Below, piece after piece: positions 8,109-14,541 of a stretch of 21,242 bases of DNA. The stretch spans positions 1 through 21,242 of the forward strand of contig PUNR01000417.1 of NCBI GenBank assembly GCA_003551805.1, read 5' to 3'. How positions within the stretch are numbered: the first letter of the stretch is position 1; the number at the start of each line of letters is the position of its first letter. Made by a program: the position numbers and the translations under genes. The notes below the pieces were generated by a model. It worked only from the letters and a program-made list of their open reading frames with translations, ran no database searches and had not been told where the DNA came from. This DNA is from Loktanella sp. Its GTDB lineage: Bacteria; Pseudomonadota; Alphaproteobacteria; Rhodobacterales; Rhodobacteraceae.

Positions 8109-8129
8109 GCAGCAACGCTTATCTGCTGC
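8109..8129 (+). promoter_or_regulatory. short hairpin in the dapA-smpB gap
   Basis: GCAGCA (8109-8114) pairs with TGCTGC (8124-8129) across a 9-base loop. The hairpin fills almost the whole 23-base gap and covers the place where the smpB ribosome site should be; no clear purine-rich Shine-Dalgarno is visible outside it. It might reduce smpB translation relative to dapA or protect an mRNA end. It could also be chance. Confidence 0.35.
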
Positions 8130-8131
8130 GG

Positions 8132-8605
8132 ATGGCCAAGAAGAACGAAAAGACAAATTACAAAGTCGTCGCCGAAAACCGGCGCGCGCGGTACGATTTT
8201 GCCATCGAGGATGATATCGAAGTCGGCATCATCCTGACAGGGTCAGAGGTGAAGTCGCTGCGTGTCGGACAATCCAACATCGCGGATAGCTATGCATCGG
8301 TTGATAACGGCGAATTATGGCTGACGAATGCCTATATCGCGCCTTATGAGCGCGCGATGTTCAGCCATGAAGAACGCCGCAAACGCAAGCTTTTGGTCAG
8401 TCGCAAGGAATTGTCGCGCCTGTGGAATGCGACCAAGCGTGAAGGCATGACGCTGGTACCTTTGGTGATGTATTTCAACGACCGCGGTCTGGTAAAGCTG
8501 AAGATCGCGACCGCCAAAGGCAAGAAAAACCACGACAAACGCGCGACAGAGGCTGCCCGCGATTGGGGTCGCCAAAAGCAGCGGTTGTTGCGGCATGGCG
8601 ATTGA
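8132..8605 (+). CDS. smpB: SsrA (tmRNA)-binding protein SmpB
   Basis: 157 residues, full length. SmpB binds tmRNA and places it in the ribosomal A site to rescue stalled ribosomes. Family hallmarks are the N-terminal VVAENRRARYDF, the GIILTGSEVKSLR segment, the LTNAYIAPYE loop, the HEERRKRKLL basic stretch, and the lysine/arginine-rich tail KGKKNHDKRATE, which is the part that reaches the decoding centre. It lies 23 bases after dapA on the same strand. The tmRNA gene ssrA is not in the window. A hairpin and repeat-like element follow its stop at 8613. Confidence 0.97.
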   Translation: MAKKNEKTNYKVVAENRRARYDFAIEDDIEVGIILTGSEVKSLRVGQSNIADSYASVDNGELWLTNAYIAPYERAMFSHEERRKRKLLVSRKELSRLWNATKREGMTLVPLVMYFNDRGLVKLKIATAKGKKNHDKRATEAARDWGRQKQRLLRHGD

Positions 8606-8612
8606 CGTGGTC

Positions 8613-8657
8613 AGGGGCTCTGCCCCTTACCCCGGAGTATTTTTGGAAATAAGAAGG
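8613..8657 (+). terminator. hairpin plus CCCCGGAGTATTTTT element after smpB
   Basis: AGGGGC (8613-8618) and GCCCCT (8622-8627) form a perfect 6-bp stem with a TCT loop, 8 bases after the smpB stop. It is followed by CCCCGGAGTATTTTTGG and then AATAAGAAGG. The layout (G/C hairpin, then GG.ATATTT/GTATTT, then a purine-rich end) resembles the elements at 2456 and 5098 and a motif I recall as very common between genes in the Roseobacter group. It probably terminates the dapA-smpB transcript. Confidence 0.6.
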
Positions 8658-8660
8658 TGC

Positions 8661-8696
8661 GGACCAAGACATGCTGTGGTCCCTTGTTTCTATAAG
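8661..8696 (+). promoter_or_regulatory. inverted repeat with a possible -10 box upstream of sseA
   Basis: GGACCA (8661-8666) is repeated inverted as TGGTCC (8677-8682), 10 bases apart. TATAAG (8691-8696) follows nine bases later and matches five of six positions of a -10 box. No convincing -35 box is seen: AAGACA at 8666-8671 matches four of six positions but needs a 19-base spacer. This is a candidate promoter/operator for sseA. Confidence 0.3.
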
Positions 8697-8740
8697 CAGG
8701 GCACGATAGGCAAAGCCGCAACTGACCAAAGGGCAATGCG

Positions 8741-9607
8741 ATGACCAAACCTTCGCCAGATGATCCCAAAACGCTTGTCAGCACCGATTGGCTGGCGGCC
8801 CATCTGAAAGACCCCGACCTGCGGGTTCTTGATGCGTCATGGTATCTGCCCGATGCGGGCCGGTCAGGATTGGCCGAATATCAGGCAGGCCATATCCCCG
8901 GCGCGCGGTTTTTCGACATTGACGACATCAGTGACCAGCGGTCGGAATTGCCGCATATGGTGCCTCCGGTAGAAAAGTTCATGTCACGGATGCGCGCGAT
9001 GGGTGTGGGTGACGGGCATCAGGTCGTGGTTTATGACGGCGCCGGTCTGTTTTCCGCCGCGCGTGTCTGGTGGCTGTTCCGTCTGATGGGCCATGACAAT
9101 GTCGCCGTTCTGGATGGCGGATTGCCAAAATGGCAGGCCGAAGGAAAACCCGTCACTACCGCTGCCCCCGTGATCCGCGACAGGCATATGACGGTGCAGC
9201 GCCGCAACCGGATGGTGCGCGATGTCACCGATGTCGCACGCGCGGCCAAGCTGGGCGACCATGTGATCATCGACGCCCGCGCACCCGGCCGGTTTCGCGG
9301 AGAAGTGGCCGAGCCCCGCCCCGGTATGCGGTCCGGCCATATTCCCGGATCACGCAACGTGTTTTACCAAGACCTGCTGGACGCGGACGGCACGATGAAA
9401 TCGCTTGCCGCCCTGCGTGCAGCCTTTACCGATGCCGGTGTCGATCTGGACAAGCCCGCGATCACCACCTGCGGGTCCGGCGTGACAGCCGCCGTGCTGG
9501 CGCTGGCGCTGGAACGGCTGGGTAAAACCGATCATTCACTTTACGACGGCTCATGGTCTGAATGGGGCATGTATGCCGATCTTCCTATCGCAACCGGAGC
9601 CGCCTGA
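8741..9607 (+). CDS. sseA: 3-mercaptopyruvate/thiosulfate sulfurtransferase (tandem rhodanese)
   Basis: 288 residues with two rhodanese domains (about 12-135 and 165-283). The first is the inactive domain (GHIPGARFFDID, VVVYDGAG). The second carries the catalytic Cys244 in CGSGVTA, the loop typical of 3-mercaptopyruvate sulfurtransferases rather than of thiosulfate rhodaneses (CRKG type). It transfers sulfur from 3-mercaptopyruvate to thiols or cyanide, giving pyruvate. The start ATG 8741 has AAAGGG about ten bases upstream. The stop TGA shares its last base with the start of the aminotransferase gene, so the two are translationally coupled. This suggests that the aminotransferase supplies 3-mercaptopyruvate from cysteine. 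Confidence 0.9.
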   Translation: MTKPSPDDPKTLVSTDWLAAHLKDPDLRVLDASWYLPDAGRSGLAEYQAGHIPGARFFDIDDISDQRSELPHMVPPVEKFMSRMRAMGVGDGHQVVVYDGAGLFSAARVWWLFRLMGHDNVAVLDGGLPKWQAEGKPVTTAAPVIRDRHMTVQRRNRMVRDVTDVARAAKLGDHVIIDARAPGRFRGEVAEPRPGMRSGHIPGSRNVFYQDLLDADGTMKSLAALRAAFTDAGVDLDKPAITTCGSGVTAAVLALALERLGKTDHSLYDGSWSEWGMYADLPIATGAA

Positions 9608-10791
9608 TGCTGCACAATCTCAAATCGCAACCTGCTGACAAAATCCTTGCATTGATGGCGCAGTACCGCGCCGATCCGCGCACCGACAAGATCGACCTTG
9701 GCGTCGGCGTCTATAAGGACGCGACCGGCAACACCCCGGTGATGCGCGCAGTGAAGGAAGCAGAGCGCCGGATTTTGGCCGATCAGACCACCAAAGCCTA
9801 TACCGGGCTGGCCGGTGATCCTGCTTACGGTGTCGCGATCCGCGATCTGGTGTTGGGTGAAACCATCGCCGCAGACCGCATCGCAGTTGTCGCGACACCC
9901 GGTGGCACGGGTGCGATCCGGCAGGCACTGGAACTGATCAAGATGGCAAGCCCTGAAGCCACTGTCTGGCTATCAAACCCGACCTGGCCGAACCATCCGT
10001 CGATCATCAAATACCTCGGTATGAAAATGGCTGAATACCGCTATTTCGACAATGATACGCGCGGCATTGATTTTGACGGGCTGATGGCGGATCTGGACGG
10101 GCTGAAAGCGGGTGATGTCGTCCTGCTGCACGGCTGCTGCCATAACCCGACCGGCGCAAACCTGACGTCTGACCAGATCGCGCAGATCATCACGCTGATG
10201 CAGGCCAAGGGCGCGGTGCCTTTTGTCGATATCGCCTACCAAGGTTTCGGCGACGGGCTGGATGCAGATGCGCAGATCACGCGCCAGATTGCGGCAGCAT
10301 TCGACAATTGCCTGATTGCGGCCAGCTGTTCCAAGAATTTCGGCATTTACCGCGAACGCACCGGCGCCCTGATCGCCATTGCAAAGGATGCGGATCAGCA
10401 AACCCTTGCGCAGCAGAACCTGAACTTTCTGAACCGGCAGAACTTTTCCTTTCCGCCAGATCATGGTGCCCGCGTCGTGACCACGATCCTGACCGACCCC
10501 GACCTGCGCGCAGACTGGGAGGCCGAGTTGGAAGAAACCCGCCTTTCCATGCTGAACCTGCGCCAGCAACTGGCGGATGAGCTGAAGCGCCTGACAAACA
10601 GTGATAATTTCGACTTTATCGCGCATCACCGCGGCATGTTCAGCAGGCTAGGCGCAACCCCCGAACAGGTCGAAACGATGCGCGAAACCAACGGCATCTA
10701 TATGGTCGGTGACAGCCGCATCAACATCGCCGGGCTGAACGCCGACAGCGTGCCTGTTCTGGCCAAAGCGATTGTTGCCGCGGGCGTCTAA
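9607..10791 (+). CDS. aspartate/aromatic amino acid aminotransferase (class I, PLP)
   Basis: 394 residues of the AspC/TyrB subgroup (Ib-like 'amino acid aminotransferase'). The PLP lysine is K243 in ASCSKNFGIYRERTG. Other active-site residues are visible: N180 in HNPTGA, D208 and Y211 in FVDIAYQGFGDG, R251, and the C-terminal arginine in DSRINIAGL that binds the substrate carboxylate. The N-terminus DKIDLGVGVYKD is typical. It transfers amino groups between aspartate or aromatic amino acids and 2-oxoglutarate; some members of this family also transaminate cysteine. The start at 9607 overlaps the sseA stop by one base; an upstream in-frame ATG at 9562 would lie deep inside sseA. I leave the symbol empty because aspC and tyrB cannot be told apart here. 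Confidence 0.92.
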   Translation: MLHNLKSQPADKILALMAQYRADPRTDKIDLGVGVYKDATGNTPVMRAVKEAERRILADQTTKAYTGLAGDPAYGVAIRDLVLGETIAADRIAVVATPGGTGAIRQALELIKMASPEATVWLSNPTWPNHPSIIKYLGMKMAEYRYFDNDTRGIDFDGLMADLDGLKAGDVVLLHGCCHNPTGANLTSDQIAQIITLMQAKGAVPFVDIAYQGFGDGLDADAQITRQIAAAFDNCLIAASCSKNFGIYRERTGALIAIAKDADQQTLAQQNLNFLNRQNFSFPPDHGARVVTTILTDPDLRADWEAELEETRLSMLNLRQQLADELKRLTNSDNFDFIAHHRGMFSRLGATPEQVETMRETNGIYMVGDSRINIAGLNADSVPVLAKAIVAAGV

Positions 10792-10815
10792 GGCATCCGT
10801 CACGAAAGATCATGC

Positions 10816-10839
10816 CGCAACCGCAATGCTGCGGTTGCG
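10816..10839 (+). terminator. perfect 10-bp-stem hairpin between the aminotransferase and mcl1
   Basis: CGCAACCGCA (10816-10825) and TGCGGTTGCG (10830-10839) are perfect inverted copies around an ATGC loop, 25 bases after the aminotransferase stop. No T-run follows on either strand, so this is not a textbook intrinsic terminator. It may still end the sseA operon mRNA, or be part of mcl1 control, because two palindromes lie just downstream. Confidence 0.5.
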
Positions 10840-10857
10840 AAAACCTGCTTGTGACCC

Positions 10858-10898
10858 ATTGCGCAATATTATACCCAAGACAAAACCGATTGCGCAAT
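10858..10898 (+). promoter_or_regulatory. paired ATTGCGCAAT palindromes upstream of mcl1 (candidate operator)
   Basis: ATTGCGCAAT, a perfect 10-bp palindrome, occurs at 10858-10867 and again at 10889-10898, centres 31 bp apart (about three helical turns). The second copy ends 21 bases before the mcl1 ATG. Two identical palindromes on one face of the helix are what a pair of cooperating dimers would bind. The core resembles the TTTGCAAA-like sites that I recall for ScfR-family regulators (RamB, PccR) of acyl-CoA pathways, but is not identical. Which protein binds is inference. Confidence 0.5.
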
Positions 10899-10919
10899 TT
10901 TGATACTCACGAGGTCACC

Positions 10920-11879
10920 ATGTCATTTCGCCTGCAACCCACGCCCCCTGCCCGTCCGAACCGCTGCCAGCTGTTCGGCCCCGGATCAAACACCAAGCTG
11001 TTTGCGAAAATGGCGGCCTCGGCGGCGGATGTGATCAACCTTGATCTGGAAGACAGCGTGGCACCATCCGATAAGGACAGCGCGCGCGCCAATGTGATCG
11101 AGGCGATCAATACCGTCGACTGGGGCACCAAGACGCTTAGCGTGCGGATCAACGGTCTGGATACGCCTTACTGGTACCGTGATGTGGTGGAAGTGATGGA
11201 ACAGGCGGGCGACAGGCTCGACCAGATCATGATCCCCAAGGTGGGCTGTGCGGCGGATGTTTATGCCGTCGATGCACTGGTCACCGCGATTGAACGCGCC
11301 AAGGGGCGCACCAAGCCGATCACCTTCGAGGTGATCATCGAATCAGCCGCCGGCATTGCCCATGTCGAAGAAATCGCTGCCAGTTCCCCCCGCATGGCGG
11401 CGATGTCGCTGGGCGCTGCGGATTTCGCGGCATCCATGGGGATGCAGACCACAGGGATCGGTGGCACGCAGGAAAATTACTATATGCTGCACGGCGACAC
11501 GCGGCATTATTCCGATCCTTGGCATTGGGCGCAGACAGCGATTGTCGCGGCCTGCCGGACGCATGGTGTGTTGCCTGTTGACGGCCCGTTTGGCGATTTC
11601 AGCGATGACGAAGGCTACCGCGCGCAGGCACGACGGTCGGCAACACTGGGCATGGTCGGCAAATGGGCGATCCACCCCAAACAGATTGCGCTGGCCAACG
11701 AAGTCTTCACCCCCTCGGAAGAAGCCGTCGCCGAAGCCCGCGAAATTCTGGCCGCAATGGAAGACGCCAAAGCACGCGGCGAAGGGGCGACCGTGTATAA
11801 GGGCCGACTTGTCGATATCGCGTCGATCAAACAGGCCGAAGTCATTGTGCGGCAATCCGAAATGATCGGCGCCGCCTGA
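10920..11879 (+). CDS. mcl1: L-malyl-CoA/beta-methylmalyl-CoA lyase
   Basis: 319 residues, very close in my recollection to Rhodobacter sphaeroides Mcl1. It reversibly cleaves (3S)-malyl-CoA to acetyl-CoA plus glyoxylate and beta-methylmalyl-CoA to propionyl-CoA plus glyoxylate, the key split of the ethylmalonyl-CoA pathway for C2 assimilation. Visible features are the N-terminal PNRCQLFGPGS, R76 in SVRINGLDTP, INLDLEDSV, and the metal ligands E141 (FEVIIESAAG) and D168 (SLGAADFA). GKWAIHPKQ and the C-terminal KGRLVDIASIKQAE also match. The ATG at 10920 has CGAGG about six bases upstream. A longer frame from 10812 would translate through the hairpin and palindromes and is rejected. Regulation by the upstream palindromes is likely. 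accA follows but appears to have its own promoter. Confidence 0.95.
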   Translation: MSFRLQPTPPARPNRCQLFGPGSNTKLFAKMAASAADVINLDLEDSVAPSDKDSARANVIEAINTVDWGTKTLSVRINGLDTPYWYRDVVEVMEQAGDRLDQIMIPKVGCAADVYAVDALVTAIERAKGRTKPITFEVIIESAAGIAHVEEIAASSPRMAAMSLGAADFAASMGMQTTGIGGTQENYYMLHGDTRHYSDPWHWAQTAIVAACRTHGVLPVDGPFGDFSDDEGYRAQARRSATLGMVGKWAIHPKQIALANEVFTPSEEAVAEAREILAAMEDAKARGEGATVYKGRLVDIASIKQAEVIVRQSEMIGAA

Positions 11880-11891
11880 TCCGCCCTGCCG

Positions 11892-11922
11892 TTGCCATTG
11901 GTCAGCGCATACGCCATATAAT
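11892..11922 (+). promoter_or_regulatory. candidate sigma-70 promoter for accA
   Basis: A perfect TATAAT lies at 11917-11922 with TTGCCA (five of six -35 bases) at 11892-11897; the 19-base spacer is on the long side. A start site near 11929 would leave a leader of about 26 bases before ATG 11955. It would leave almost no leader before the in-frame ATG at 11931, which supports the later start. Confidence 0.5.
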
Positions 11923-11954
11923 ACGGACTTATGGCAAAAAGGTGCGCTGATCTG

Positions 11955-12917
11955 ATGACCCTATACCTCGACTTTGAAAAACCGCTGGCCGAGATCGAAG
12001 GCAAGGCCGAAGAATTGCGCGCCATGGCGCGTGACAACGCGGATATGGATGTGTCGAAAGAAGCGACAGCGCTGGACAAAAAAGCGGGTGAATTGCTCAA
12101 TTCGCTTTACGCCAATCTGACGCCATGGCGCAAATGTCAGGTCGCACGCCACCCCGAACGGCCGCATTGTATCGACTACATTAACGCGCTGTTTTCCGAA
12201 TTTACGCCGCTGGCCGGTGACCGCAACTTTGCCGACGACCATTCCGTCATGGGCGGCATTGCGCGGCTGGACGGCCAGCCTGTCATGGTGATCGGCCATG
12301 AAAAGGGCAACGACACCAAATCGCGGATCGCGCGCAATTTCGGCATGGCCCGTCCCGAAGGATACCGCAAGGCGATCCGCCTGATGGACCTGGCCGACCG
12401 TTTTGGCCTGCCTGTCATCACGTTGGTCGACACCCCCGGCGCCTATCCCGGCAAGGGCGCCGAAGAACGCGGCCAGTCAGAGGCTATCGCACGCTCGACC
12501 GAGAAATGTCTGGCGCTGAAAGTGCCGCTGATCAGCGTCATCATCGGTGAAGGCGGATCAGGCGGCGCTGTCGCCTTTGCCTCGGCCAACCGTGTCGCGA
12601 TGTTGGAACATTCGGTCTATTCGGTGATCAGCCCCGAAGGTTGCGCCTCGATCCTGTGGAAAGATTCCGAAAAGATGCGCGAAGCGGCAGAGGCTTTGCG
12701 CCTGACCGCCAAGGATCTGAAAGAACTGGGCGTCTGCGACAAGATCATTCCAGAGCCGAAAGGCGGCGCACATCGTGACCGCGACGCGACAATCGCGGCT
12801 GTGGGCGATGCGTTGAAATCCATGCTGGCAGAATTGACCGGCAAATCCGGTGACAAGCTGCGCAAGGACCGGCGGGACAAATACCTTAATCTGGGCAGCA
12901 AGGGTCTGGCAGCCTAA
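11955..12917 (+). CDS. accA: acetyl-CoA carboxylase carboxyltransferase subunit alpha
   Basis: 320 residues (E. coli AccA has 319). With AccD it moves the carboxyl group from carboxybiotin to acetyl-CoA, giving malonyl-CoA for fatty acid synthesis. The N-terminal helix YLDFEKPLAEIEGKAEEL is typical, followed by TPWRKCQVARHPERPHCIDY, the crotonase-fold core with DTPGAYPGKGAEERGQ, the oxyanion loop GEGGSGGA, and SVISPEGCASILWKD. I take ATG 11955, which matches family starts and the promoter position; ATG 11931 would add eight residues. Its TAA (12915-12917) overlaps the stop of the convergent plsC gene by four bases. The preceding mcl1 gene also handles acetyl-CoA, but the promoter in the 75-base gap suggests separate control. 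Confidence 0.96.
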   Translation: MTLYLDFEKPLAEIEGKAEELRAMARDNADMDVSKEATALDKKAGELLNSLYANLTPWRKCQVARHPERPHCIDYINALFSEFTPLAGDRNFADDHSVMGGIARLDGQPVMVIGHEKGNDTKSRIARNFGMARPEGYRKAIRLMDLADRFGLPVITLVDTPGAYPGKGAEERGQSEAIARSTEKCLALKVPLISVIIGEGGSGGAVAFASANRVAMLEHSVYSVISPEGCASILWKDSEKMREAAEALRLTAKDLKELGVCDKIIPEPKGGAHRDRDATIAAVGDALKSMLAELTGKSGDKLRKDRRDKYLNLGSKGLAA

Positions 12918-13651
12918 GGCCTGCCCAGCGGAAAACCTGCCTCTGCGTTCAACCTGTCGGATGCGGTTTCAATCGCGTCTTCCAGTTGTTGCATGAAATC
13001 AGGAACAGCCAGCCCCGGTTCAATCCGGGGCAGGAATTCAAAGACAGCCGTACCTTGGTGGCGGTAAATCCCCCGCTTTGGCCAGAACACGCCGACATTG
13101 GTCGCCACTGGCACGACCGGCTGTCCCAGTTCGCGATACAATGCGCCGGTGCCAATCTTGTAAGGTGCCTTCACGCCCGGCGCGATACGCGTGCCCTGCG
13201 GATAAATAATCAACTGCCCCGGCAAGGCGCGCCCAGCCTGCACATCGGCGACCATCTGCTTGATCGCCAGACCCCGCTTGCCCCGGTCGACGGGGATACA
13301 GCCGATCCGCAGGCCAAACTGGCCGATCACGGGCGCATATTTCAAAATCGCTTTGAAGATGAATTTCCCGCGCGGCATCGCGCCATAGATCATTAGCACG
13401 TCCAGAAATGATTGATGCTTGGGCGCAACCATGACCTCGTCGGTTGGTGGCGTGCCGCGGATTTCGGTCTTGAGGCCGATCATCCAGCCCGCCGTCCAGC
13501 GCACCCAGCGACAATAGGCATGGCAGGCGGCAATGGCACCTTCGCGCGACCAGATTGCAGCAGGGGTGTAAAGGATACCAAAGACCAGCATGGCCAGATA
13601 CATTTGCGCGTTAAACACCAACGACCGTAACCATTGTATCGCGTAGCTCAT
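12914..13651 (-). CDS. plsC: 1-acyl-sn-glycerol-3-phosphate acyltransferase (PlsC family)
   Basis: 245 residues. An N-terminal hydrophobic segment (about 11-33) anchors it in the inner membrane. The acyltransferase motifs are H79-x4-D84 in KHQSFLD (motif I, catalytic), GCIPVDR (motif II/III region), and YPQGTR, where the usual EGTR reads QGTR. It acylates lysophosphatidic acid to phosphatidic acid, the core phospholipid precursor. The start ATG (13651) overlaps the ftsX TGA as ATGA, so it is the third gene of an ftsE-ftsX-plsC operon and probably translated by coupling. Its stop overlaps accA on the opposite strand. A lyso-ornithine-lipid acyltransferase (OlsA) is a less likely alternative, since it would be expected near olsB. 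Confidence 0.9.
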   Translation of the reverse strand: MSYAIQWLRSLVFNAQMYLAMLVFGILYTPAAIWSREGAIAACHAYCRWVRWTAGWMIGLKTEIRGTPPTDEVMVAPKHQSFLDVLMIYGAMPRGKFIFKAILKYAPVIGQFGLRIGCIPVDRGKRGLAIKQMVADVQAGRALPGQLIIYPQGTRIAPGVKAPYKIGTGALYRELGQPVVPVATNVGVFWPKRGIYRHQGTAVFEFLPRIEPGLAVPDFMQQLEDAIETASDRLNAEAGFPLGRP

Positions 13652-14541
13652 GTTTGTTCCTTCAGACGGCGCAACGCAGCATACCGGGTCGCCGCAAAGG
13701 CGACGATAGCGGCAAGAACAGGGATCGCCAGTGACCAAATCCATTCAATACCGACAAACCCAAAATCCATGTCCATGCCGCCAGCCACATTGGCTTGTGG
13801 CATGACCTGCAGCACAATGACGCCGACAACCACACCGATCAGCGCACCCAAACCAGCACGCAGGGTAAATCGGCGTACAAAGGCACCGGCAATGTAGGCA
13901 TCACGCGCACCGACCAGCCGTAAAACACGGATCACCTGCGCATTGGCGGCCAGTGATGCATGTGCCGCCAGTGTGATCATCGCGGCCATGACAGCGCCGA
14001 TCAGCGCCAGCACGCTCCAGCCTGTGACACGCAAGCGTTGGGCGGCCTGCATCAGCGGTTCACGCCAGGCACCATGATCGTCCAGCATGGCACCCGGCAC
14101 CTCGGCCTGCAGACGTGCGCGCAGACCTGCAGCATCATAGCCGTCGTCGTCTGGCAAAATTTCGATCAACTGCGGCACGGGCAGGGTTTCAACCGGAATG
14201 TCGGGGCCAAACCACGGGGCCAGCAGGGCGCGTTGTTCTTCCGCTTCCAGAACACGCGCTGACGCAACGCCGGACGTTGTCTGCAACACATTCAGCGCGG
14301 CGCGCAAAGCCTCGTTTGTCTGGTCGATATCGGCGGGTAGCCGCAAGGTGGCAGACCGCGCCAGATCATCAGCCCAAGAGCTTGCAACACGGCCAGCAGT
14401 CAACGACATCGCCAGCGCGAAAATTGCCAGAAATGACATGGCTGCCGCAACAAAGACCGTCAGCCGCGCGGCCACGCCAGTTGGTGGTACCGCACGGTCG
14501 GCCAGACGATCACCGAAAAACAGCGACATAAAGGCTTTCAC
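13648..14541 (-). CDS. ftsX: cell division ABC transporter permease FtsX
   Basis: 297 residues with four predicted membrane segments: one near the N-terminus (about 27-48), then a large extracytoplasmic domain (about 50-160), then three near 165-190, 213-235 and 265-287. This is the FtsX layout. The motif RVLRLVGARDAYIAGAFVRRF between segments 2 and 3 is the cytoplasmic coupling region that contacts FtsE. In the division complex FtsEX transmits ATP hydrolysis to periplasmic murein hydrolase activation. The best start is GTG 14541, which overlaps the ftsE TGA as GTGA; ATG 14529 would shorten it by four residues. The stop overlaps the plsC start. The extracytoplasmic domain is the least conserved part and would define the hydrolase partner. 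Confidence 0.9.
   Translation of the reverse strand: MKAFMSLFFGDRLADRAVPPTGVAARLTVFVAAAMSFLAIFALAMSLTAGRVASSWADDLARSATLRLPADIDQTNEALRAALNVLQTTSGVASARVLEAEEQRALLAPWFGPDIPVETLPVPQLIEILPDDDGYDAAGLRARLQAEVPGAMLDDHGAWREPLMQAAQRLRVTGWSVLALIGAVMAAMITLAAHASLAANAQVIRVLRLVGARDAYIAGAFVRRFTLRAGLGALIGVVVGVIVLQVMPQANVAGGMDMDFGFVGIEWIWSLAIPVLAAIVAFAATRYAALRRLKEQT

Noticed and set aside
10812..10919. Longer mcl1 start at 10812
   Set aside because: It would translate through a perfect hairpin and both palindromes, and the N-terminus from 10920 is exactly the family start.
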